Made by a program: the position numbers and the translations under genes. Below are positions 37,101 to 46,586 of a stretch of 64,000 bases of DNA, piece after piece. The stretch comes from Parelaphostrongylus tenuis (taxonomy: Eukaryota > Nematoda > Chromadorea > Rhabditida > Metastrongylidae). The DNA lies in assembly GCA_019055375.1 (NCBI GenBank), contig JAHQIW010007136.1, positions 1-64,000 of the forward strand, read 5' to 3'. Within the stretch, counting starts at the first letter, position 1. Every line of letters begins with the position of its first letter. The notes under the pieces were generated by a model. It saw only the letters and a list, made by a program, of their open reading frames with translations, had not been told where the DNA came from and did not search any database.

Positions 37101-40100
37101 GGAGAAAAACCGAATCTAACATAATGAGATGGAATTCGTGCAGTAACATTCTTATGCCTAATTCAGATTTCGTTCTCGTCCATACGAATATTATTGAAAT
37201 TGTTATTGACTATAGAAAATGGCATTACAAATCCAATAAATGGCTACAGTAACCCACTGGTAGGCTTTGTCTTCTGGATCAAAGATGATTAGGTGCCTAA
37301 ATGCAGGAAAGCACGGCGATGACACATCACTCCTTCCGGGCCGGTTTCAATCCAATCTCACTTATCACATCCTAAACGTTCCATCTGCTCAATTCTAATT
37401 AGTTCATCATTCAGAAACTAATGAAGAGCTTCCAAACAGAACTTTTTTATAATATACATGTTCGTTTACCGCTGGTAAGACAGCCTTCTTTGCCGGTTTT
37501 TCAGGAATTTATTCAAATACTTACCTTGACGCTCTGATAATAGTTTGACTTCTTGAAGCCAGGTGGAGTGATCAATACTTTGATGTCAACCTTAGCCAAT
37601 GCAAATCGTAACTCTTCTGACTGGTAGGAGGGATTGACGTTAACCTAGAAAAATTCTACTATCAAAGATATTGATGCAGACAGGAGCAGAATTATAGAAA
37701 TACAAGAAAATCAGAACAGTAGAAAGGAGTATTTTGAAGAATTTCCATGACGAAATCGAAATTTTCAATAGTAAAACACTGGAAATAATCATTGGAGAAA
37801 CATTAATGAGCTCCACAAATCAATATTTTACGCAAAAGTTCAGCTACATGTGATAGTAAAATTTTGTGGGAACATTGCAGCAGTTTATGCAGTTGGTCAA
37901 AATTACAAAAACCTTTGAATTCCATTCATGAAAACCCAAATCATGCTAATGTGGATTCAAATTGTAATTAGGGTCACTTAAGATTACTGTCTCAACAACC
38001 AGTAACTGAATACCCAAGGAGTCAGGATTTGCAGATTTAAAGGTGATGATCGAGCCTATATTACAAGCACATTCCTCTTCCATTAGTTTTTCTCCAATTT
38101 TGGTCTAACCAACCCATATATCACAAAAATCGATGGTATTTCATTTTCAACAGAGAATTAATCATTCAAAATATTCTAGAATGGTCATGTATCAGATATT
38201 ACTAACAGAAGGATCGTTTTCTACAGATAGCCAAGCTTTAGTTCTCCGGCAATATTTATATCGATTTGACCATCTCACATACCAGGACCATATCGCCGAG
38301 TGCAGTGGCAAATTGAGCCGTTATCCACTCGTAGGTGTTTGGACCCCAGATACCAAACTCGATCGCCCTTCTCCACTCCCAGATGAATTAGACCACATAC
38401 GAGGCGTTCAGCCTGTAAATACTCTGGAATTCTTGACTATTGATTACCAATTGTTTCAGCTTTGTAATTCCACCAAAACAATAACGCTATAACATTTTTT
38501 TTCTAAAATATCTAATAAGGAATATTCATGAATAAAGCCAAAGACGCGCTTTCGGTGTCCACTTTCCGATTTAACAGCCTCTTCTCTATCTTCAATCGGA
38601 ACAAGTTTATTGACGTAGGGTTTCATTCCCCTTACACAAGAAAAAGTATATATATAAATCTGCCTTTGTGTTCGAGGAATTCGTAATAACAAATGAGGAT
38701 TCGGAACTTCACTGACCAATGGTGGTCACTGAGAACCTAGTGAAATTAGAAAATAACACATTTTGCTCACATCTTTTAGAAGTTGATAATATGTTCGCCC
38801 GAATGTTGTCTCTTTTGAAAATGACAAACTCCTTGTTTGGAACCTGAAATCATCAATTGATTAATCAATTCAGTTTATATTATGACACTCATTGGCACTG
38901 CTGTTAAGACCACCTTCTCAGTTACACTACAGATTTTGGTTATATAAGAAAGAAAAATATTCGGTAAACACTTGGCTCGCTATTATTTCTAGGTAGCGTG
39001 TTTCTTGTCTCCAATTTTATGAATGTCTCTTTAGTTCGCTTTATCTTCTATTGAAATCTTAACCCACGCTCGAACCACAGTGATGTGAGATGAAAGGGAG
39101 AATTTCAAGAGGCGTTAGAAACCTCTCGACCAACTTATTGTAAATTTAGAACGATAAGTGTCATGAAAACGACTATTTTCCTCATACTTTTGGATTCTAA
39201 AACAAAAAAGAACGTGACGAAGAAAAAAAAAACATTTACACACATTCATAAGAAGAGTAAAGGCTTTGACGAGGTAACACGTGCACTTCTCGAAAGGATA
39301 ATCGCGGGATTCGAAGCCATCCCGTGTTTTGAGTTTTGCTCGCATCTCACAACTTTGTGATTGTATTTCACAGCGTGCTCTACGTGAAAAATTAAGCGTA
39401 AACAAATGTTGAACAGTAGTGATAGGCCAAATAATTTGCCTAAAACTTCGAGCCTCAAAATCTGCTTCATTCTAACCCAAATATGTTCTCCGCTATCGAT
39501 CGCTCCTTTACAGACCCGCTCAAAACGAAATAATATGACAAGGATATGACTTGCTCTGAGCAGATAGGCCTAGTGCTATATGGGCGCCTATTTCGTACTT
39601 GGGACTCATCAGTAGCACCCTCTCTCGGTTGCGTCGATCACTTGAAGCTAAACAACCCTCTAATGGAATCGATGCTGTGTAAAAAAATAATCACCCCAAG
39701 TCGGATGGTGGTATTACCTGACGTTGTGGTGACCAGCAGTCGAGCTTGCGGCTTCTATAATGAATCATATCTTTGCTATGGAACGCTCTTTTACAGACCT
39801 ATACCAGGCGCCTATATCGCACTAGACCTATAGGCTCAAAACAAGCCATATTCTTATTACATTATTTCGTTTTGAGCGGGTCTGTAAAAGAGTGGTCGAT
39901 AGCAGAGGCATGATCCATTATAAAAGCCGCAAGCTCGACTGTCGGTCACCACAACGTCAGGTAATACAATCATCCGACTTGGGGTGATTACTTACTCGGA
40001 GTCCATTCCTTTAGAGGATTATTTAGCCTCAAGGGATTGGCGGAACCGAGGTAGGGTGGTACTGATGAGCCCCAATAGGACAAATTAAGCGCCTATATAG

Positions 40101-40374
40101 CACTAAACCTATCGACTCAAAACAAGTCATATCCTTCCAAATATGTCTCCAATAAGAAAACCTAGAAATATAGAACGATAATCTAGGAAGCCACATTTAA
40201 TTATTGATTATGAGATTAAAGACTGATTTCCTCCACATTTGGGCGGGGCGAAATAGGTTAGAGGTTTAATAGATATAACTGGAATTGGAAGGTTGTGTGT
40301 ACGTATGCTGTGTGCTGTGTGTATGTGTGGGTATGTATGTATGCGTGTGTGTGTGTGTGTGTGTGCGTGCGTGT

Positions 40375-40412
<38 letters not shown>

Positions 40413-40850
40413 TGTAGTGTGTATGTGTGTGTTTCGATGTACGAGGTTTGCATGTATTTCTATGCGCATGTTCATAAATATACGCATCTGCGCTTTTACA
40501 TGTACAAGGCTCGCCTTGCACAGTAAACGACTCTAGTTGAAATTTTAATCTTTTCTGAACAATAGGCTCTCTGGTAGTGACTCATCCTATCTGTTTTGCT
40601 TTTTATCCCATCAATTTAGTGATTGCTAAGAGTTAGAAGAAATGGATAATAGACATGAACAAGAGGCGAGAACTACCGGTGGTTAGTTAGGTCTTTCAAG
40701 GGATTACCTGATCGACGGCACTTCGCAGTCGTTCGCCGACTGTCTCGAAAAGTAACGGAATTTGCGAACAGCCATGAACATAGCTTTTCTTGCTCGGCTG
40801 CGCCATTGCATGCGCGGACAGCGCTGCCTCTTCTAGCGATATAGGCTCCT
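25191..40850 (-). CDS. Medium-chain acyl-CoA synthetase, ACSF2 family, 15 exons
   Basis: An ATP-dependent fatty acyl-CoA ligase that activates fatty acids through an acyl-adenylate; animal ACSF2 is mitochondrial. Exons, 5' to 3': 40708-40850, 38771-38843, 38283-38412, 37525-37644, 37258-37371, 35041-35158, 34868-34963, 33256-33404, 30867-30958, 29681-29757, 28724-28831, 27763-27911, 26362-26503, 25577-25693, 25191-25346. All have GT/AG borders and matching phases. Together they give about 590 residues; human ACSF2 has 615. Landmarks: SYVHG near the N terminus; the ATP loop [13 protein letters not shown] across exons 6/7; [25 protein letters not shown] (exon 11); TGD across 12/13; [16 protein letters not shown]; and [12 protein letters not shown] with the catalytic Lys in the last exon. 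Exons 2, 3 and 5 each hold one extra base (runs at 38798-38800, 38355-38357, 37338-37340) that breaks the frame. The first in-frame ATG seen is at 40806; a tiny upstream exon is possible. The product stays open through [14 protein letters not shown] to TGA. Confidence 0.9.
27095..27434. repeat. Fold-back repeat in an ACSF2 intron
   Basis: Imperfect inverted arms of about 150 bp: ttaatcgactgttttgg, aagccttttagaggtctgac and accacatcagta on the left are mirrored by tactgatgtggt, gacctttgaaaggctt and caaaaacagttgatt on the right. The loop holds ttcggcgtcgtcacccttag. It is non-coding. Confidence 0.75.
30125..30560. repeat. Palindrome with tRNA-like termini in an ACSF2 intron
   Basis: The arms pair over cactcattcttcaatatcg.., gatagctgtcagccgccaac and tttggtcgggtatacgattt; the right copy lies at 30355-30460. 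Outside each arm is a tRNA-like segment: minus-strand ggacgcgtgctaccactaca on the left and plus-strand gtggtgttgtggtaacacgt .. gcgagtccgactcccgcc on the right. Confidence 0.75.
32545..32860 (+). mobile_element. tRNA-derived SINE, copy 1, with 11-bp target-site duplication
   Basis: The 5' head contains pol III-like A and B boxes (tggGCGCAGTGGTCAGAGGC and GGTTCAATCTC). A tRNA-unrelated body of about 240 bp follows (cattgtaaaggccagatatg, cattcaatcacctcaaacga), ending in gagctttatcctttattctt. The direct repeat TCCCGAAAGGC flanks it at 32534-32544 and 32861-32871. It lies in an intron of the ACSF2-like gene. Confidence 0.85.
33700..33785 (+). repeat. tRNA-like sequence, probably SINE head
   Basis: gtggggaggaagcggagtgg ataaagtcgtcc resembles a D-arm/A box, and atcggttcgatctcgcatcc resembles a T-arm/B box. 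No convincing acceptor or anticodon stem forms, so this is a tRNA-derived repeat. It lies in an ACSF2 intron. Confidence 0.45.
34190..34821. repeat. Large fold-back element in an ACSF2 intron
   Basis: Two arms of about 235 bp (34190-34424 and 34570-34821) are inverted copies at high similarity, from tctggtaa..tttgagccacg to cagagcgttgtacactcg. The centre carries a third, partial copy of the terminus (34430-34505). Its right end stops 47 bases from exon 34868-34963. Confidence 0.85.
36558..36645 (+). repeat. tRNA-Leu/Ser-like A-box fragment
   Basis: gagcgccgtggccgaatggt resembles the 5' end and A box of class II tRNAs (GTGGCCGAATGGTT). No matching B box or 3' acceptor strand follows, so it is a fragment rather than a gene. 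Confidence 0.35.
37258..37371 (-). CDS. ACSF2-like exon 5, carrying a +1 frameshift
   Basis: The exon opens in phase 0 with [11 protein letters not shown], hits TGA shortly after, and in the next frame gives [19 protein letters not shown]. It ends in phase 2 at a gtgggt donor, which fits the next exon (T GGA GCC). Removing one base near the CCC run (37338-37340 on the plus strand GGG) restores a single frame. This is the least conserved of the three shifted exons, so the exact site of the surplus base is approximate. Confidence 0.7.
38283..38412 (-). CDS. ACSF2-like exon 3, carrying a +1 frameshift
   Basis: This exon encodes [19 protein letters not shown], then after a surplus T it reads [17 protein letters not shown] and on to GDMVL before donor gtatgt. 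Both halves align with the GDRLGMWGPN segment of ACSF2, so the frame change is inside an otherwise conserved exon. Its length of 130 is one more than the 129 the flanking phases require. Confidence 0.85.
38771..38843 (-). CDS. ACSF2-like exon 2, carrying a +1 frameshift
   Basis: The exon reads [15 protein letters not shown], then one surplus G in a GGG run, then RTYYQLLKD to donor gtgagc. The combined sequence matches the family region V P . R E . . V F . . . . . R . T F . Q L. Length 73 instead of 72 confirms one extra base relative to the neighbouring phases. Confidence 0.8.
39488..40136. repeat. Large fold-back element with 10-bp flanking direct repeat
   Basis: Arms near 39540-39800 and 39880-40135 are inverted copies (caccccaagtcggatg, acctgacgttgtggtgacc, gtcgagcttgcggcttctat). 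The 10-mer CCAAATATGT occurs directly outside each end (39477-39486 and 40137-40146), a likely target-site duplication. No ORF is encoded. It lies in the first intron of the ACSF2-like model. Confidence 0.8.
40285..40440 (+). repeat. (TG)n microsatellite
   Basis: About 150 bases of TG repeats with tgtatg, tgcg and tggtg interruptions. It opens spurious Cys/Val and His/Thr ORFs on the two strands. It lies just beyond the 39.5-40.1 kb fold-back, inside the first ACSF2 intron. Confidence 0.95.
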
Positions 40851-41020
40851 CTGTAAGCAATGTTGTAAAAAAAACAATAATTTCTTAATTCAAAAGAGTC
40901 CAAAATTTACAAAAATGTTCAGAAGAAATGTTTGACGATCTTGATATTTGTAACATAGTAGTAGATAACAGAATTTTGATTGTAATAAAAGTTTACGAAT
41001 CAGAAATACTAATAATTTAC

Positions 41021-41039
41021 CACATCTCCCGCTCGCCAT
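41021..41039 (-). CDS. Possible first coding exon of the ACSF2-like gene (tentative)
   Basis: The 40850 exon begins with AG as the last two bases of a codon, so an upstream exon ending in phase 1 would be needed if it is cis-spliced. On the minus strand ATGGCGAGCGGGAGATGTG followed by a gtaaat donor gives exactly that phase, encoding MASGRC plus a split Glu. The match is short and could be chance. The alternative is spliced-leader addition at the good acceptor (gcttacag) before 40850, with translation from ATG 40806. Confidence 0.2.
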
Positions 41040-41225
41040 AGTGATGAGGATATCTCAACAAGCGATTGCCTGACACTTTCCAACTGTTCAATTATGCGAT
41101 GGTCGGTAAGCACTAGAGTAATCAATGCATTTCAGTGCCATTTGCTTGCAATGGTGTTACCATATTGTGTCATCGTGTTGACACTATCAATTTCAATTGA
41201 ACTTGTGCCAATTTTTTTTTCTATA

Positions 41226-41530
41226 AGCTATCGGAAATAAGGTAGACCGGACATGTAATGCGCTTCAACGACAACCGATGGAGGAGAGCCGTTACCGACT
41301 AAATTCCTCGAGATATCAAGCGCTTCACGGAAAGACCACCTCTTCGATGGTCCGATATCTTTGCGAAAAGCTTAGATGAAAGGTATGATGCTCAACAAAT
41401 TCCTACAGCGAGGGGGACCCACTGGAGCATTCTTGAGCGCGATAGAGAAAAATGGAAGCGTTGCTGATACCCGCTCGAGTCACTTGGAGACCAACGAGAC
41501 GACAGGTGATACAGGCGATAGGCAGAAAAT
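41226..41530 (+). mobile_element. RTE-type LINE C-terminal fragment, well preserved
   Basis: One plus-strand frame, broken by few stops, reads HVMRFNDNRWRRAVTD, IPRDIKRFTERPPLRWSD, IFAKSLDERYDAQQIP and GTHWSILERDREKWKRC. This is the conserved C terminus of RTE-like reverse transcriptases common in nematode genomes. It is younger than the 4.6 and 55 kb copies, judging by frame integrity. It lies just upstream of the ACSF2-like gene. Confidence 0.85.
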
Positions 41531-42649
41531 AAAGAAAGTGGAGAGAAATGGTATAATGGTTCAGAGAAGATTGAACGAACTTTGGAATCAGTAGGACACT
41601 TGAATGTTGCTATGATGTAACCCACGTTCCATGACTCACAATAGCGAAGGTGAATTACTATCATCGATTCAGAATTTCTTGTTGTTTACCTTTTCAGTCG
41701 CGAAAGCAAACCCCTAAGCATCCTGATCGAAGATTTTCCTCAAGTATCATGTTAGGCACGTGGGAAGCGCGCTAGTAGAGTCGTTCATCCAGGCTTGGAA
41801 AATTGTCATCAGACTTGTCCGAAAAAACTGCTTCTGGTTCATAAAACATGACATCTGCTCATCGAGAGGATCTGAGAAAATCCAACGGCCTTCATGTAAC
41901 GGAAACAAATCGAGTAGATGTCGTCCTTATATTAACAATATATCTGATATTAGAGGACTTAAAGAACAGGATCTTCTAATTTGTCTTCGGTATTGGATCA
42001 TTAATATAATCATATTTTTAGGAAACTATGCGTTTATTGTTAGACAATTCCAAAGATTCTAATCCAAACTGTTCACAAACGACGCATTGATGGGCTTTAT
42101 AAAGTAGATTCTTTTAGCATATTCATCTTGATGCTGCTCATACAATGTGCTTTGCGGATAAAATCGAAAAACAAAAAGTAAAATAACGTTTCGTTTCCAA
42201 CTAATGAGCTAACCATTTGCCATCGTGATGACAGACAGAGAGTAAGAGACAGCCGTTGAAATGTGAAGGCCATGTTCAATATCACTTAGTTTTATAGTAC
42301 ATGAGTTTTTTTAGCTCTCCGACAGCTGAGTGCGATAACTGTATGAAAAGACACTTCAGATAAGATGGAACAGCGAGCACTCGAACGCCACGAGACAAAT
42401 TGTGCAAGTCTTACCGGGAAAATCAGTGAAGAAAGTTTGGATACGTTTGCAGAAACGGCATCTCTTGGCATATTTACGTCAGTGAGAGACAAGTGATGAA
42501 ATGTTCAACAATGATGAATTCTTGAGGAACGCTCTATGTTTTTGTCTCTATTAAGCATATTACAGAACAACCTGCGGGGACCTAACATTCTGGGAAGTCA
42601 GTGTTTCTATCGTCAAGAGTGGCTCCATTTGTTGACCCAGGAAGACTGA

Positions 42650-42750
42650 TAAAAGAATTTATCCGGGCTCGGGAACGGTCCGAAGACAGCTAGACATGTA
42701 ACGAACCTCTAAACCACTGCGCTACACTTGCCCTCATTCGCGACAGAACT
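42650..42750 (-). repeat. tRNA-like fragment, minus strand
   Basis: On the minus strand gcaagtgtagcgcagtggtt tagaggttcg resembles a tRNA A box, as in the SINE heads here. The remainder does not fold as a tRNA. Confidence 0.3.
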
Positions 42751-43379
42751 TCGTAGGTTCTCGAAGGTTGGTGTATTTAAAAACCTTATAATCTAGTAGA
42801 CGAATAAAAGTCCATCGTCGCTTTGCCAGTATACATCTAATATTCAGTTCTGCAAAGTGATCAGTGCACATGCCACAGTTGTGAAGATCAGAGGCGATAT
42901 ATACTCAAAATAAGCTCAAGGCAAAGAAGAAGTTCCATAGGCTTCAACAGAATAGAAAAATTTTCATCATGTTGTCAAAAGTATTTGGACTATTTCGCCC
43001 TTTTCTGACCTGAGAATTCTTTTTTTTTTCGAACAAAACCAAAACGATGTAATTTAATGATGCGGAATAGGTTAACCCAAGGCTTTACTGAATATAGATT
43101 TCGGTACGCACGAGCCTTTAGTTTTGCCCATTTGAAACCATTCTTTACATCCTTAGGTCTTTATAAGGTTTTTTCCAATCTGTGAAGCGAAGAGTAGAAC
43201 GATGGTCCCTGTAGAACATTGCCTCTCGTTTTTACTACCTAATTATTTGCTGACAATCACTGATTCAAAGTGATGACCGACCGCGCTATGATTGACTGGC
43301 CGCCAAAGGATCAAAACAGCAGCAGGAGTAATGGCACGGTGTAGTTTGAGGCCTAACTTAATGTAATATCAGAGTAAAT

Positions 43380-44130
43380 TTTGAAAATTGCTCAGTGTAT
43401 CACTGTTCTCAAAGATCCACAAAGTGATCTTCATTGTCGAACAACCGGAATGCTGGGATACCCCCTTGGTCGCATGATTCCTGTCATGCCTATTTTTATT
43501 ACAAGCGAGAGATGCGATGACACTCCGATAGTACCATTTGCTTTCCGCTAGTCAAATACAAAGGACACAAATGATAAGGTTATAAGCAGCAAACTACTCA
43601 TAAATAATGATAAGATTAGGTACGCGTTAGCAAAAACATTCAAAAGAGCGGTCCACCACTGCTTGCGTTCCGGTTGAGAGGAAGAACGACGACGTTTAAC
43701 AGTTTGGTTTGAAGTCCAATCCAATGAAGCAATAGAATAAGTTTCAAAAATGGTCTACATATCATTTAGAAGAAACACACAAACTGATCTTTTTGCTGAA
43801 CAATCGGGCTGTAGGGAACCTCCTTCGATCACATGATTCTATCATATCTATTACTATATGCGGTAAATTCGATGGCACTTCTGTAGTGGTATGTGCTTCT
43901 CTTTTCGTTAAATACAGAGAACACAGGTAATAAGGAAGTAAACGAACGATTTTCTACTTTCTCAGGACCACACTGTGGAAGCGCCGCTTTGTAGTGAGCA
44001 TGAAATGTCTCGCTCTCATCGATAATGAACCACTTATGAAAACTGGTGAGATTCGGTAGTATATTGGCAAAAACATCCGAAGGAGATAGCCATCGCTGCT
44101 TGTGTTTCGGTCAAGAAAAACAACGAAAGA
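43380..44130 (+). repeat. Diverged tandem duplication, unit about 370 bp
   Basis: Unit 1 (about 43400-43690) and unit 2 (about 43770-44110) align through gtgatctt..tgaacaa.cgg, cgcatgattc..tcat, tttcgctagtcaaatacaaa / tttcgttaaatacagag, aacacaggtaataagg and agcaaaaacattc..gg..cgctgcttg. No gene is recognised in either. Confidence 0.6.
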
Positions 44131-45093
44131 AGCGAGGGATCACTGACCAGTGTGTGCTCTACGGAAACTGGTCAGGATTTCGAATAATAGAAGTGCGTAT
44201 AAAGAAGGTCACTAACCAGTATACTCCACAAATCGAGAGGCTTGAAGTGTCACCAAAAAGAACAGTTTAGTGTTAACTGTTATTGAGCTTTTGCAATGAA
44301 GCTAACATTTGTTTAAAACAACTATTGGAAGCATTAGATTTTACCAGTGTTACAAGCACTTTTCCTTTTTGTTTCGCCCCAAGTTTTCAGAAAGAAAATA
44401 CATTTGAAGAACGACACTTATACCGCAAGTTAAATGGAATAGTTGTTGTTGGCGGTGTTATTAGTTATTGGTAGTGAGCAAAAGGGTAGCAAACATACGT
44501 TTGGTGAGAAGATTTCTTACGATTTCTACATCAACAACGAGGAAACTTGCCAACATGAAGGAGTTCAACGCGGTGCTGGACCGAAGGTGTAGCCGATAGG
44601 TTATATTGGCTTAAGTGAATAAATGGTCGGTAAGTGTGTCTATCATCAGTGAGTTAAATTTTATTCAATAATATTTAAGCATTGGCTAGTCTTTTTGTGG
44701 GTGGCAATAAATTATTTAAACCGTTCAGGGTTGATAAATTTCTGGGGGATCCGCTCTGAGCTCTACTATCAGAATCGGATAGTGGAATGAACACATGCTT
44801 GATCTATCCAACCGCTATCTAGTCCAGTTGTAACGTAAACTGTGTGTATTCTCCGGACAAATCTCACAACAATTTCTCACTATCAAAGTTCTGGAGATAG
44901 ATTTTCTGGGACCCGAAATAGGACTACGTATAATGTGCGCATAAAAGAGCACTTCCAATCATTGGACTACTCGCGTTACATCTTGGATGCTGGAGAAAGA
45001 CCACAATATGTCACGATTCATAGAAAAAGTAGTGTTCATAGATGATTTAGGATCAAATAATTTTCCGAGAATTCAAATTTTAGCATATTTGAG

Positions 45094-45240
45094 ACAATAG
45101 TTGATTTAGTTTCTCGGTCATGTGATTATCGAGAACATCAATTTTATTGAAATGAATTTGCACTATCCAGCAGTGAGGAAAGACGAATTTGTGAGCTTCA
45201 GAAAACCAAAAATTTTTGGTGATGAATACGAAAACTCTCA
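45094..45240 (+). pseudogene. Possible prolyl-oligopeptidase-like N-terminal fragment
   Basis: A plus-strand frame reads LHYPAVRKDEFV and then FGDEYENSQVDS before TAG. YPAVRKDE resembles the conserved start of S9 prolyl oligopeptidases (YPAVRRDE), and DEY..EN could be a shrunken copy of the D.YRWLE segment. The match is short, no catalytic domain follows, and the frame closes quickly. If real it is a decayed fragment. Confidence 0.15.
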
Positions 45241-45305
45241 AGTTGATAGCAAAGATATTTAGATCCCAATCGTGAACTTTTCCGTGCCCGCTCAAGATTG
45301 GTGGA

Positions 45306-45515
45306 TTAAATCACCGCCGTCAATGTACGCATCGAAATCAATGCACATGGCCGTGAATGGTTACTAACGACTTCAACTCCATTAGTTCCTCCTTGTTTAA
45401 CTTTTAATCGGGTACTTTGATTTGTATCTGCATGGAAAGATGCGACATTTCCATCTTTTTCGCAAACAGTAAATAAGATCAAAATGATTGATGATATGTA
45501 GAACATCAAGGACAT
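45306..45515 (-). CDS. Short ORF with a signal-peptide-like start, unidentified
   Basis: From the ATG at 45515 the minus strand encodes MSLMFYISSIILILFTVC, a good signal-peptide profile. A polar stretch follows with NQS and NHS sequons, ending at TAA 45306. A gtgatt or gttagt donor near the end would allow splicing. No family is recognised and no further exons were found, so this may be chance. Confidence 0.2.
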   Translation of the reverse strand: MSLMFYISSIILILFTVCEKDGNVASFHADTNQSTRLKVKQGGTNGVEVVSNHSRPCALISMRTLTAVI

Positions 45516-46310
45516 CGTCGGTGAAAAAAAAAACATCTCTACACTCTAATGTTCTTTGACCGTCTGAGTGTTGTTAGCGTTGCTTAAAAAAGCATGTAGA
45601 ACGAAATCAGAACATCAATGTAATCGAGTAATGGCCAATATGAGTCATACATCGAAATAGCTAAAAACTATGGCTGTAGTTTGTCTTATCACTGGCAATA
45701 GGAAAAGTAGGTAAAACTGATCCTGGCCTTTGGACTAATGAAAGCACTCACAAGAAAAGCGCCGATAAACTACCATAATTAAACTTTAAATGTGGTTATC
45801 TTTAGACAATAGGAGTCACATATCACTTGCACGTAATAAGAAATTTATACTCATTTCTTTTGAGTAAAAAAAGATATTTGAGCAGTTGTAAACTCTATTA
45901 ATTGATTCAAAATCTTCTACTACTCAGTGGTTTTTACCAATAAAATACAATTTTTTTATAAGGCCCATGAAGAGAATGCAACATTCTGAACCTCATAAGT
46001 TGTGTTCTCTTTCGTTAAGGTTCTAGTTTCGAACAAATGAAGAAACGGGATTTTCTAAGGAATAACATGCTAGCGCCACACAATTGAGTCGCTGAGTTGC
46101 GACGGCGCTGTACCTCTTTGCTTGTGTTAGAAATTCCAGGACTATGCTCTTTTTATGGAAAAAAAAGTTTTCCGAGGCTTTATTTTGAATGACAGGTAGA
46201 GATTTGTTCTCTCTTTGTGTGAACACTTAAATTCTCAAGTGTCCCAGCTACCAAGGATTGTTGAAAAACCAACATCAACAGAAATTTGTGGATAAATCAA
46301 ATTTCTCAAA

Positions 46311-46586
46311 AGTACCGCGTAGCACAATGGTTGGCGGTGGCACTTTATACACTGGAATGATCGCTAGTTCAATCTGACGCCTCATACTCACCAACCCTTC
46401 CAACCCTCCGCGATTGCTATCAGACTTGTTTGGGAGGATAAAAACACAAATTAGATGGACTGATTGGCCATTGTAAGTTATTGTATCGGCCATATGCGCA
46501 TTCAATCACCTCTAAGATGCTCGTTGAACTTGAGACGCATCCTGTAGGAATTAGTCAGAGATGAACACTTCACTTTTTATCCTCTG
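46311..46586 (+). mobile_element. tRNA-derived SINE, copy 3 (older)
   Basis: It has the same order of segments as copies 1 and 2 but is diverged: accgcgtagcacaatggttg (A box), gctagttcaatctgacgcct (B box), cagacttgtttgggaggata, gcgcattcaatcacctc, and a tail with tttttatcctc. No target-site duplication is evident. Confidence 0.75.

Larger units (their letters stand above)
41531..46310. other. Mostly unassigned; contains a tandem duplication and weak ORFs
   Basis: Besides the entries at 42650, 43380, 45094 and 45306, no feature is recognised. ORFs at 41760-42062, 42292-42492 and 44842-45045 are without known domains. Confidence 0.4.

Noticed and set aside
39246..39833. ORFs at the ACSF2 intron 1 fold-back
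   Set aside because: They are repeat-borne or have no domain, and supply no exon in the needed phase.
40208..40536. ORFs on both strands rich in Cys/Val or His/Thr
   Set aside because: They are translations of the (TG)n microsatellite.
40673..40903. Arg-rich frame ([15 protein letters not shown]) taken at first for a mitochondrial presequence
   Set aside because: The overlapping frame reads [20 protein letters not shown], which matches the ACSF2 N-terminal region and joins the next exon in phase.
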